Shown here in pieces: positions 1 to 7,851 of a stretch of DNA of 32,849 nucleotides. Within the stretch, counting starts at the first letter, position 1; each line of letters begins with the position of its first letter. Origin of the DNA: Lachnoclostridium sp. UBA3262 (lineage in GTDB: Bacteria; Bacillota; Clostridia; Lachnospirales; Lachnospiraceae); assembly GCA_002362575.1 (NCBI GenBank), contig DEUM01000004.1:16453-49301 (forward strand), given 5' to 3'. A program made the position numbers and the translations under genes. The notes under the pieces are model-generated. The model was not told the DNA's origin and ran no database searches. It saw only the letters and a list, made by a program, of their open reading frames with translations.

Positions 1-248
1 TTTAGTGAGAACGCACTGCCAAAAAGCAGGAAAGCGACAGCAGGACATCTCAGACAATGCTTGGGCGGCGTATTTGCAAACAAGGGAAACAATATTTTTC
101 GGGGAGTGATATAACGGCAAGAAACCATAGGATACTCGCCACTTTAACAGCATAAAGGATTAAGCGAATGTCATGGGTTTGACTTGACACCGTCAGCCTA
201 GGTTAACGAAAGAAATATATGGTGTTACATTTTGCAAGGAGGAGAGCA
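1..248. other. No gene called at the window edge
   Basis: Two forward frames stay open from the window edge (to stops at 112-114 and 106-108), so this may hold the tail of an upstream gene. Neither short translation resembles anything I recognise, and I make no call. A TTGACA-like box at 184-189 has no convincing -10 partner at normal spacing. The ribosome-binding site of the next gene, AAGGAGG, lies at 236-242. Confidence 0.3.
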
Positions 249-1430
249 ATGGTTTTACGATATCCGTCTTATTATGATAAGTTTCATTGCATTGCCGGGC
301 GGTGTGAGGATACCTGCTGTGCCGGCTGGGAAATTGATATTGATGATGACAGCTACCAGTATTATATGAGTGTAGAGGGAGAATTTGGAGAACGCCTTCG
401 AGAGAATATCCGGGAATATGCACCGGAGGATGAGGATGTGTATGAAAGCCATGGGTTTGTCCTACAGGAAAACCGCCGTTGTCCTTTTTTGAATGAAGAA
501 AATTTGTGTGATATATATACTGCGCTGGGGGAAGCGGCATTGTGTGATGTTTGCAGAAATACGCCAAGAAATATACTGGAGTACGGGGGAGAACGTGAGC
601 TGGCAATCAGTGCAAGCTGTGCAGAGGCAGGAAGGCTGATTTACGGGGAAAAAGGTATTACTACTTTTGTAGAAAAAGAGATTGAGGACATACTGGACGT
701 TGAGGAAACGGAGGAGGAGAAGGAGTTTGCCTGCTATATCCGTATAGCGCGGGATGAGGCAATCCGTATTTTGCAAAACAGAGAGTTGTCAGTATATCAA
801 CGGATTCGTCTGTTTTTGTCGTATGCGCAGGAGGTACAGGAGTGTCTGAATCAGAATGTTGTTTCGAAGATTTCAGAAATTGTGGTGGAGGATTTTTTTC
901 ATGAACCGGATAAGTTTGACAGCGATATCAGTGAACGTATGACGGCAGAAAAAAGATATGAATTATTTTTGCAGCGTATGCTGACTTTCACTGAAATGGA
1001 AAGCATCAATGCGGAGTGGCAGAATATGCTTTTGCTTCTTCAAAATTACTTTATAACGCCGGAGCAGGGGAGGGAGCGGTACGAGAGTGCGCAGGCAAAA
1101 TGGCAGGAGTATCTTTCTGCACAAGGAAGAGAATTTGAATATGAGCATTTGATGGTCTATTATGTCTTTATGTGTCTCGCTCGTTGTGTGGACGACTACG
1201 ATTTTATCGGGAAGGCAAAGCTGGCGGTTGTTAGTTTTTTGATGATACGGGATATGGATGCGGTTTGGTATTTGGAAAAGGGGGAGAACTGCAGGAGAGA
1301 AGACCGGATTATGATGGCGAGAATATATGCGAAAGAAGTGGAACATTCGGAGGAAAATCTTGGCTTTCTGGCAGAGGAATTTCTTTTTGAAGATTGCTTT
1401 TGTGTAAACAATCTGTCTGGATGTGTGTAA
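249..1430 (+). CDS. fliB: FliB-family flagellin lysine-N-methylase-like protein
   Basis: The 393-residue protein has the cysteine pattern of the FliB/YkgJ-type family. An N-terminal CxxxxCxxxCC cluster (about residues 14-24, followed by AGWEIDID) is followed by CPFLNEENLCDIY and a further Cys pair before RNTPR (about residues 80-110). These cysteines probably bind an Fe-S cluster or metal. Characterised FliB members N-methylate lysines of flagellin in the cytoplasm, but many Clostridia carry FliB-like proteins away from flagellar genes, and no flagellar gene is visible here, so the substrate is open. An ATG 30 bases upstream is in frame, but the start at 249 is 6 bases after AAGGAGG and begins directly with the conserved MVLRYPSYYDKF. 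It looks intact and ends about 20 bases before the rny promoter. Confidence 0.85.
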   Translation: MVLRYPSYYDKFHCIAGRCEDTCCAGWEIDIDDDSYQYYMSVEGEFGERLRENIREYAPEDEDVYESHGFVLQENRRCPFLNEENLCDIYTALGEAALCDVCRNTPRNILEYGGERELAISASCAEAGRLIYGEKGITTFVEKEIEDILDVEETEEEKEFACYIRIARDEAIRILQNRELSVYQRIRLFLSYAQEVQECLNQNVVSKISEIVVEDFFHEPDKFDSDISERMTAEKRYELFLQRMLTFTEMESINAEWQNMLLLLQNYFITPEQGRERYESAQAKWQEYLSAQGREFEYEHLMVYYVFMCLARCVDDYDFIGKAKLAVVSFLMIRDMDAVWYLEKGENCRREDRIMMARIYAKEVEHSEENLGFLAEEFLFEDCFCVNNLSGCV

Positions 1431-1452
1431 GGGGGGCGTCCATGTAAACTTC

Positions 1453-1481
1453 TTGACAATTTTATTAAAAAAGTGTAAAAT
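1453..1481 (+). promoter_or_regulatory. Sigma-A-type promoter of rny
   Basis: TTGACA at 1453-1458 and TAAAAT at 1476-1481 are separated by 17 bases, close to the vegetative consensus. It sits in the short gap after fliB and before the rny ribosome-binding site (AAGGAGG, 1517-1523). Confidence 0.75.
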
Positions 1482-1531
1482 ATTATATGTTGTACGTGCG
1501 TGCAACAAAAATGATAAAGGAGGTGCTCCCA

Positions 1532-3097
1532 GTGCCAGGGTTGATGTTTACAATCGTGGCTGTTATTGTCGTAATTGTTTTGTTGGCGATTACTGCTTTA
1601 GTTGCATGGAAAAGTGCAATTTCCTATCATATAAAGGTTGGAGAAGCTAAGGTTGGAAGCGCAGAGGAGAAAGCAAGAGAAATTATTGACGATGCGTTAA
1701 AGACAGCTGAGACGAAAAAACGCGAAGCTCTGCTCGAGGCGAAAGAGGAAAATTTAAAAGCGAAAAATGACCTCGACAAAGAGACGAAAGAGCGTAGAGC
1801 TGAAATTCAGCGCTATGAAAAACGCGTGTTGGGTAAAGAAGAAACTTTGGATAAAAAACTGGACGCACTCGAGAAACGGGAATCCAAATTAACCGCAAAG
1901 GAAGCCAGCTTTGAAAAGGAAAAGGAAAAGGTTGAAGAACTCCGTCAGAGCCATTTGCGTGAACTTGAGAAGATTTCCGGTCTCACCTCTGATCAGGCAA
2001 AAGAGTACTTGTTGAAGACTGTAGAAGAAGATGTGAAGCATGAGACTGCAGTTTTAGTAAAGGAATTGGAACGTCAGGCGAAGGATGAAGCAGATAAAAA
2101 GGCGAAAGATTATGTGGTGACAGCCATTCAGAAATGTGCTGCCGACCATGTATCGGAAACGACAATTTCTGTTGTTCCACTGCCAAATGACGAAATGAAG
2201 GGAAGAATTATCGGACGAGAGGGGCGTAATATTCGTACATTGGAAAATCTTACGGGTATTGATTTAATTATCGATGACACGCCGGAAGCCGTTATCTTGT
2301 CGGGATTTGATCCGATTCGTAGGGAAGTAGCCAGAATAGCGTTGGAAAAATTGATTGTGGACGGTAGAATTCATCCGGCCAGAATCGAAGAAATGGTTGA
2401 AAAAGCGAAAAAAGAAGTAGAAACAATGATTCGTGAGGAAGGGGAAGCAGCAGCCCTTGAGGTAGGAGTACATGGTATTCATCCAGAGTTGATTCGCCTT
2501 CTTGGTAAAATGAAATTCAGAACCAGTTATGGGCAGAATGCGTTAAAACACTCTATCGAGGTCGCTCATTTATCCGGTCTTCTCGCCGGGGAAACGGGTG
2601 TGGACGTCCGTATGGCGAAGCGTGCCGGATTATTGCACGATATTGGTAAATCGGTTGACCACGATATGGAAGGCTCCCATATTCAGTTGGGCGCTGACCT
2701 GTGCCGTAAGTTTAAGGAGTCGGCTCTGGTTATCAATGCGGTAGAGGCACATCACGGCGACGTCGAGCCGGAAAGCCTGATTGCCTGTCTGGTACAGGCG
2801 GCAGATGCAATTTCTGCAGCTCGTCCGGGTGCCCGCAGAGAAACACTGGAAACTTATACGAATCGTTTGAAACAGTTGGAGGATATCTCTAACAGCTTTA
2901 AGGGAGTTGATAAGTCTTTTGCCATTCAGGCAGGTAGAGAGGTTCGAGTGATGGTAGTACCAGAACAGATTGATGATGATAATATGGTACTGCTTGCCCG
3001 CGATTTGTCGAAACAAATCGAGGCAGAATTACAATATCCAGGTCAGATTAAGGTAAATGTAATTCGGGAATCCAGAGTAGTGGATTATGCTAAGTAA
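1532..3097 (+). CDS. rny: Ribonuclease Y
   Basis: RNase Y is a membrane-anchored endoribonuclease that starts mRNA turnover in Firmicutes. The 521-residue product has the standard order. An N-terminal transmembrane helix (about residues 4-25) is followed by a long charged coiled coil (about 35-190). Next comes a KH RNA-binding domain with GRIIGREGRNIR near residue 226, then an HD domain with LLHDIGKSVDHD near residue 367, and finally the conserved C-terminal domain. An in-frame ATG exists at 1487, but it would add 15 atypical residues. The GTG at 1532 lies 8 bases after AAGGAGG and gives the usual length of about 520 residues, so I chose it. The gene is monocistronic, with its own promoter and a downstream terminator. 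It appears complete. Confidence 0.96.
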   Translation: MPGLMFTIVAVIVVIVLLAITALVAWKSAISYHIKVGEAKVGSAEEKAREIIDDALKTAETKKREALLEAKEENLKAKNDLDKETKERRAEIQRYEKRVLGKEETLDKKLDALEKRESKLTAKEASFEKEKEKVEELRQSHLRELEKISGLTSDQAKEYLLKTVEEDVKHETAVLVKELERQAKDEADKKAKDYVVTAIQKCAADHVSETTISVVPLPNDEMKGRIIGREGRNIRTLENLTGIDLIIDDTPEAVILSGFDPIRREVARIALEKLIVDGRIHPARIEEMVEKAKKEVETMIREEGEAAALEVGVHGIHPELIRLLGKMKFRTSYGQNALKHSIEVAHLSGLLAGETGVDVRMAKRAGLLHDIGKSVDHDMEGSHIQLGADLCRKFKESALVINAVEAHHGDVEPESLIACLVQAADAISAARPGARRETLETYTNRLKQLEDISNSFKGVDKSFAIQAGREVRVMVVPEQIDDDNMVLLARDLSKQIEAELQYPGQIKVNVIRESRVVDYAK

Positions 3098-3149
3098 GGT
3101 GGACGGAAGAAGGTCTGCTAGCATATGAAACTTGCCAAAGAATGATCAG

Positions 3150-3201
3150 ACCGCTGTATCGTTTAGCAGGTAAAACTGCCAGACGGTATGGCGGTTTTTT
3201 T
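3150..3201 (+). terminator. Rho-independent terminator of rny
   Basis: ACCGC (3150-3154) pairs with GCGGT (3191-3195). Inner pairing CGT/ACG and GCAG/CTGC closes an imperfect stem. A run of seven T (3195-3201) follows directly. Confidence 0.75.
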
Positions 3202-3269
3202 GCGTTTATTTTTTTGCTGCAAGAATGAAATTTATAATAGAGAGTGTGGTATATGATAACGCAGAGAGT

Positions 3270-3332
3270 ATTGACAAATCAGGCGAAAATTGACGAAAAA
3301 GAATTGACGAATCGGGCGAAATAAGATAAAAT
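3270..3332 (+). promoter_or_regulatory. Promoter with direct repeats upstream of the butirosin-like unit
   Basis: A 19-bp word, ATTGACRAATCRGGCGAAA, occurs at 3270-3288 and 3303-3321 with two A/G differences, a period of 33 bp (about three helical turns). A third partial copy, ATTGACGAAA, lies between them at 3289. The downstream copy supplies a -35 box, TTGACG (3304-3309), 17 bases before TAAAAT (3327-3332). Direct repeats overlapping a -35 box suggest a site for an activator or response regulator, but none is encoded nearby. The rest of the 3202-3448 gap is AT-rich, and I see no gene in it. Confidence 0.55.
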
Positions 3333-3448
3333 ATACATAAAACTATTTAATAAAATTTTAAATAATAAGATGTTTAAAATAGATAACAGGAAATAGCCTG
3401 TAATATGTAAAAAATCAGGGACTAAAAGGTGGAGAGGAGAAGTGCCAG

Positions 3449-4253
3449 ATGCAAGATACAAAGGCTATTGCAAGCTATGAGTGTATGAATGCTTGTATCG
3501 TAAATCATATGAGACAAGCAGGGGTAAATGTAAGCGGAAGTGATATCTATTTTGCGGGTGCAGGATACCCAATTACCTATCGAAAAGGCAGTCTGACTCG
3601 TATATCTTCGGAGGGTGTTTTCGCAGACATCGGGAGCTTCTCATTTTGTAAATATTTTGGCATATGACAAGGCGAGAGGTCAGTTCTTTATTGTGGATGG
3701 GGACGTTCCGTCAGCGAAGACAGGTTGTTTTTCAGGTTGGATAGATGAGGCGGATATATTGGCCGGGTGGAGAATTAAGCAGGGTGAACTTTTGCAGATG
3801 GATATTTCGAATGGTTCTGTAATGACGGATTTGTGCAGAAAAGTGCGTGATAAAGCAAATCAGAATGTAAAGCAGGGGATAGAAATGTATCTGACCGGAA
3901 AAGTAAATCCCTTTTGGAAAGAGGCAACGGGGGAGCAGGCAATTCTCTGCATGGCAAAACAGCTAGGGAAGTATGTAAAAAAAGGCGATTTTAATATGCT
4001 GGCGCATGATGCCAATTTTCGGCTTCGTGTAGACGGCTTTTTGGGGATGAAAAATTTTCTTCTGGAAAAATTGATAGAACAGGAAAATCCTTTGCGTGAA
4101 GATTATGAGGACGTCATTCAGGAATGGTCTAAGTGGTGTATGTTGTTGTTGAAATGTGGGATATTGAAGTCCAAGGAAAATTTTGCCAGAGTTTATGAAA
4201 GGCTGGAGGAGGTGGTTGCAAGGGAGAGAGAGGTGCTTCAGAAACTGATGTAG
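3449..4253 (+). pseudogene. BtrH-like acyltransferase, internal deletion plus frameshift
   Basis: The first frame (3449-3667) starts 9 bases after GGAGAGGAG and reads YECMNACIVNHMRQAG, the N-terminal cysteine segment typical of BtrH N-terminal/C39-like proteins. After SLTRISSEG (near 3612) homology jumps to the +1 frame, which continues as SHFVNILAYD...FFIVDGDVPSAKTG and runs to 4253. The second part supplies the expected His (SHF) and Asp (VDGD) positions and a helical C-terminal domain. From memory of the family, about 60 residues are missing between the two parts, so this is probably a deletion whose length is not a multiple of three. In butirosin synthesis BtrH transfers the acyl group from the carrier protein to the acceptor. 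Its place at the head of an ATP-grasp/ACP/decarboxylase unit fits that role. As read here it cannot make a full enzyme. Confidence 0.7.
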
Positions 4254-4267
4254 GAAATGAGGTTAAT

Positions 4268-4540
4268 ATGAGTTTAAAAAGAGCTGTAATTTTTTTAATG
4301 ATGTGTGGTCTTTTACTGACTGGCTGTGGTAATGAAACAAAGGAATCAAATATGAGCGAAAATATTTATATATTATGTGTATTTGTAATTCTTTTATTAG
4401 GCATAGCTATTTCAATAGGTGGAATTTTATTACGGAAGCGAATCCGTATAGAGTTTGTATATCTTATGATTTTGGGAGGTATCCTATTTGATTTTGTTGT
4501 ATTGTTTGTAGGAAGCTGGTATGGAATCATTTTCCTATAG
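4268..4540 (+). CDS. Small lipoprotein with two membrane segments
   Basis: The 90-residue product begins with a lipoprotein signal ending in LLLTGC (Cys20). After about 15 hydrophilic residues come two hydrophobic segments separated by a basic loop (LLRKRIRIEF). The start follows GAGG at 4259-4262, and it begins 14 bases after the BtrH-like gene, so it is probably co-transcribed. I do not recognise the family. Because the signal is followed by more membrane helices, it may be a membrane protein whose first helix merely resembles a lipobox. Confidence 0.6.
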   Translation: MSLKRAVIFLMMCGLLLTGCGNETKESNMSENIYILCVFVILLLGIAISIGGILLRKRIRIEFVYLMILGGILFDFVVLFVGSWYGIIFL

Positions 4541-4561
4541 AGAGGAATCGGGCGCACACAA

Positions 4562-4834
4562 ATGGTAAGAAAAGAAACGGTAAGAAAACCAAAGAAAAGA
4601 ATAGTAATTATAATACTCAGCATTGTTCTAATACTATGCTGTATTCCATTTGCTAAAACAACAATGGAAGATGGGGGAACATGGGTATATATGGCGGTAG
4701 GATATAAAGTTGTAGATTGGAATCGTTATCAGACGGATTCTGGTGATAAGATGTATCGTTATCAAAACACCTGTGTATATCCGTTTCCTTTGAATTTCCT
4801 TAGTGAGGACAGGTTATGGGAAATATACCATTAA
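4562..4834 (+). CDS. Small membrane-anchored protein of unknown function
   Basis: The 90-residue product has a basic N-terminus (MVRKETVRKPKKR), one transmembrane helix (about residues 14-30) and an extracellular tail starting EDGGTWVYMAVGYKVVDWN. That tail wording (DGGT, then a VVDWN block and a C-terminal LSEDRLW) resembles short conserved hypothetical proteins I associate with Lachnospiraceae, for which I know no function. The last 19 bases overlap the start of the decarboxylase gene, suggesting coupled expression. The ribosome-binding site (GAGAGG near 4540) is distant, so the start is only moderately sure. Confidence 0.6.
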   Translation: MVRKETVRKPKKRIVIIILSIVLILCCIPFAKTTMEDGGTWVYMAVGYKVVDWNRYQTDSGDKMYRYQNTCVYPFPLNFLSEDRLWEIYH

Positions 4835-6053
4835 AAGACAAAGATGGGATTATCCGAGAAGCGGTAGAGCAGTATAAAACACCGCTTTACCTATATGATT
4901 TAGATTATTTTGATTCTAATATCATTAAATTGCGAGACAAGCTGTTTGCCGGAAGCGGGTTATATTTCTCAGTAAAAGCGAATCCGTTAATGGAGTTGTG
5001 CCAGATTGCATATCGGGCAGGATGCGGTGTAGAAATTGCTTCCGCCGGGGAACTGGCTATAGCGCTGGGTGCAGGAGTTCCTCCAGAGTATATTGTTTTT
5101 ACCGGACCGGGAAAGACAGAAAAAGAATTAGAAGCAGCGATAGAGGCTGAAATTTTTATGATAAATGCAGAATCGATTCAGGAGATACGAAAGATTCAGA
5201 GTATTGCAGAAAAGCAGGAAAGGTAGTGCCCATAGCCCTGCGGATAAATCCTATGGATAGGAAGGGAACGGGGAAGGTTCGGATGAGTGGTGTCGCCTCA
5301 CAGTTTGGAATTGAGGAAATAGATTTAACGGAAGCTTTATTTGAAGAAATATTTTCTATGCCCAATACTAAGCTTTGTGGAATCCATGTGTATATGGGTA
5401 CTTCTATTCTAAAAGCAGAGGAGATATATAAAAATACTGAGTATGTAATAGAGCTTGGCCTGCGGCTGGCAAATACATATTCTTTTGAGTTTACTTATCT
5501 GAATGTTGGTGGCGGTTTTGATATTCCGTATTTTCCCGGTGAGTATGAGCTGGATATAGAGGAACTTGGCAGGGGAATGAAACGGCTGGAAGATACATAT
5601 AAGAGTCGGCTGACAGAGACAAAAGTATATTTTGAAAGCGGAAGGTATTTGCTGGCAGAGTGCGGCGCGTTTCTTATCCGTGTGTTGTATCGCAAGGAAT
5701 CAAAAGGGAACTGTTATCTCGTGTGTGACGGAGGAGCGAACTTTCATGCTGCATCTGCTTTTTTAGGGCGGTTTGTGAGAAGTAATTTTCCCATGTATGT
5801 CTTGGGGAAAAGTGGTAACGAGAGGGAATTCTATGTAACAGGACCTTCCTGCACTCCGACAGATTTGGTTGGTCAGAAGGTTAAGCTTCCGCAGGATACA
5901 GCAGAGGGAGATATTATTGTGATTGAAAAATCAGGTGCATATGGTTTGACTTACAGCCCATATGGGTTTCTCAGCCATGCCTTGCCGGCAGAGGTTGGAT
6001 ACCGGGCAGAAGGAGGATTTCATGCTCTCATTTCTGGAAGAAATGCAGAATAG
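4816..6053 (+). pseudogene. BtrK/DAP-decarboxylase-like PLP enzyme, split by a -1 frameshift
   Basis: Two adjoining frames make one fold-type III PLP decarboxylase. The first (4816-5226, 136 aa) has the N-terminal strand and the PLP lysine in SVKANP (Lys54). The second (5226-6053) has the glycine block YLNVGGGFDIPYF, ESGRYL, the decarboxylase Cys motif GPSCTPTD and GAYGLTYSPYG. Upstream of its GTG the second frame reads KVVPIALRINP, the normal continuation, so a single lost base (or two gained) near 5215-5224 explains the break. The stop and GTG overlap as TAGTG, which could allow reinitiation and two polypeptides. This family includes LysA and BtrK; BtrK decarboxylates gamma-glutamyl-ACP in butirosin synthesis. 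The ATP-grasp/ACP neighbours favour a carrier-bound substrate over diaminopimelate. Confidence 0.8.
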
Positions 6054-7329
6054 AGAAAAGGGACAAATATTTTGCTGGCTCTTTAATATTGGAATAGAAA
6101 AGGAATGGTACACCGACCGGTTTCGTGTGAAAAACCCAGAGGAGGACCGGGTGGTAAACCATATGGAGGAAATTCTCTTATTGTTGTCAAGAAAGCAGGA
6201 CATTTTATTACTGCGCAGAGAGCCGGATGCCAGATTTCTTAAAGAATGGCAGGAACTTGGTTTTGCCGTACCGGAGATAATCTGTCCTGACAAAGAGGAT
6301 GAAACAAAGACGATAACGCAGTTAATTTTAGAGGACGGGAAGGCGTTAAAGTCATTAAAAGGGAGGGCATATAGGGAAAACATATGTCTGATTCCCTATG
6401 GTGTTACGGACAGCGAGGTGGAGCTTGCAAAATTGTGTTGCATGGAAATGATAGGTTCTACTCCTGTAGTTACAAAGAGAACAAATAGTAAATTATATGC
6501 CAAACAATTGGTGGAGAGGCTTTCTCTCGCTTCACCAGTGGGGAAAATATGTGTGGGCTTTGATGAGATTCAGAAGGAGTGGTATTGCCTGCATAAAAGA
6601 TTCGGACGTATTGTTTTGAAACGACCATATGGGGCATCTGGTCAAGGGCTGTATTTAATCGAAAACGAAACGCAGTTAGATAGGGTGCTGCATGTACTGA
6701 AACGGTCGGGAGGGGAAAATGAGAAGTGGATTGTAGAGGGATGGTACGAGGACAAAACGGATTTGAATACGCAGATATACATATGTGATGACGGAAGGAT
6801 TGAGATGCTTTCAATCAAGGAACAGATACTAGAAGATACTGTTTACAAAGGCTCTGCTTTTCCTGCCGATTTGCCGGGAGATAGAGTGAATCAGTATGCG
6901 GGGTATATGAAGGCAGTGGGAAATAAATTGTATCGGGAAGGAGTTCGGGGAATTGTTGGAATTGACTCCATTATGACAGACAGGGAAATGTTTCCCGTCA
7001 TTGAAATCAATGTACGGTTTACATTATCTACATATCTGTCTATGATGCCGGTACAGTTTCTTAATCGGTATTTTTGTTCTATGTACTATAGGGTTACGCT
7101 GTCTGATGATTGGAGTTATACAGTGTTAACCGAGAAACTTAAACGTGTGGGACTGGCATTTGACAAAGACAGGAAGGAAGGGATTTTCTGTTATAATCAT
7201 GCCTGTATTGACCGAAACATTGTAGGAAAAACGGGAAGACTCTTTGTCATATTTGTTGCAAAACAAAGAGAGGGTTTATGGAATCTGCGTTTTGAATTGG
7301 AGAAATTACTAAAGGAGGCGAAAGAGTGA
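6022..7329 (+). CDS. ATP-grasp carboxylate-amine/thiol ligase, BtrJ/PGM1-like
   Basis: The 435-residue protein shows the ATP-grasp core. RIVLKRPYGASGQGLYLI (about residues 196-213) is the nucleotide-binding lysine and glycine loop. PVIEINVRFTL (about residues 326-336) gives the metal-binding Glu and Asn. The first 170 residues form a pre-ATP-grasp region. A farther upstream ATG at 5962 exists, but the start at 6022 is 5 bases after AAGGAGG and overlaps the decarboxylase by 32 bases. Such proteins activate a carboxylate with ATP; BtrJ in butirosin synthesis loads glutamate on an ACP and PGM1 makes peptide bonds. With two ACP genes directly downstream, loading an amino acid on a carrier protein is the most likely role. 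The amino acid cannot be read from the sequence. It seems intact. Confidence 0.8.
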   Translation: MLSFLEEMQNREKGQIFCWLFNIGIEKEWYTDRFRVKNPEEDRVVNHMEEILLLLSRKQDILLLRREPDARFLKEWQELGFAVPEIICPDKEDETKTITQLILEDGKALKSLKGRAYRENICLIPYGVTDSEVELAKLCCMEMIGSTPVVTKRTNSKLYAKQLVERLSLASPVGKICVGFDEIQKEWYCLHKRFGRIVLKRPYGASGQGLYLIENETQLDRVLHVLKRSGGENEKWIVEGWYEDKTDLNTQIYICDDGRIEMLSIKEQILEDTVYKGSAFPADLPGDRVNQYAGYMKAVGNKLYREGVRGIVGIDSIMTDREMFPVIEINVRFTLSTYLSMMPVQFLNRYFCSMYYRVTLSDDWSYTVLTEKLKRVGLAFDKDRKEGIFCYNHACIDRNIVGKTGRLFVIFVAKQREGLWNLRFELEKLLKEAKE

Positions 7330-7330
7330 T

Positions 7331-7573
7331 ATGGAAATAGAAAAACTGGTACGGGAAAAGCTGAGGGAAATTATGCAGATTGAGAATCCGGAGCAGTTAT
7401 CTGCCGAGGAAGATTTGAAAGAGTATGGAATGGATTCTCTGAATGCAATTGAATTAGTTGTTGCACTGGAAATGGAATTTGGAATTGAATTCTCTGAGGA
7501 GGATTTGTTGGTTGATAATTTTTGCACCATTCAGAAATTGGTAGATACAGTGAATAAGTATTTAGATGAATGA
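7331..7573 (+). CDS. Acyl carrier protein (first of two)
   Basis: This 80-residue four-helix carrier protein has the canonical phosphopantetheine motif GMDSLNAIELV, with Ser36 as the attachment site. The preceding LKEYG and following ALEMEFGIEF are typical ACP wording. The start is one base after the ATP-grasp stop codon, with AAAGGAGG at 7311-7318. It is the likely substrate carrier for that ligase, like BtrI in butirosin synthesis. No 4'-phosphopantetheinyl transferase is in the window, so it would depend on the cell's general enzyme. A role in fatty acid synthesis is unlikely because no fab gene is near. Confidence 0.9.
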   Translation: MEIEKLVREKLREIMQIENPEQLSAEEDLKEYGMDSLNAIELVVALEMEFGIEFSEEDLLVDNFCTIQKLVDTVNKYLDE

Positions 7574-7605
7574 TGTATTTTTATTACAGGAGAGGAGAAG
7601 CGATA

Positions 7606-7851
7606 ATGCAGACTGTACGGGAACAGGTCATGGATATCATAGAAAGCTATGCTGGTAAAGAGGTTGCAACAGACGGGGATATCAGTCTGATTGACGATTT
7701 GGAGTTTGGCTCCCTTCAGCTTGTCGGGGCACTGACGGAGATTGAGGAAAAGTTTCATATTTCTTTTGAGGAGGGGGAAAAGCTGTTGGATATGGTAGAT
7801 AGTCTGGAAAAGATAATAGAGTATGTGGAGGGATATAATGAAATTTCTTAA
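7606..7851 (+). CDS. Acyl carrier protein (second), non-canonical GSL motif
   Basis: The 81-residue carrier protein reads DDLEFGSLQLVGALTEIEEKFHISF. The attachment Ser is kept at position 36, but the usual DSL is GSL. I chose the ATG at 7606, after GGAGAGGAG, rather than the upstream in-frame ATG at 7570, because the ACP fold begins there and the serine then lines up with that of the first ACP. The lineage differs clearly from its neighbour, so this is not a recent tandem duplicate. The two may work at different steps, for example a loading carrier and a chain-bearing carrier. This is inference. Confidence 0.82.
   Translation: MQTVREQVMDIIESYAGKEVATDGDISLIDDLEFGSLQLVGALTEIEEKFHISFEEGEKLLDMVDSLEKIIEYVEGYNEIS

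Noticed and set aside
249..1430. Flagellar locus
   Set aside because: Only the FliB-like methylase is present; no flagellin or other flagellar gene is in the window.
1423..1650. A 75-codon open frame overlapping the start of rny in another frame
   Set aside because: It is a shadow of rny; the rny frame carries the conserved N-terminal helix and the good ribosome-binding site.
5205..5235. Programmed ribosomal frameshifting in the decarboxylase
   Set aside because: No X XXY YYZ slippery heptamer in the right frame and no evident downstream structure; a plain lesion or reinitiation at TAGTG is simpler.
4816..6053. Annotation as lysA (diaminopimelate decarboxylase of lysine synthesis)
   Set aside because: Fold and motifs fit, but the gene is placed among ATP-grasp and ACP genes with no lysine pathway gene, so a carrier-bound substrate is more likely.
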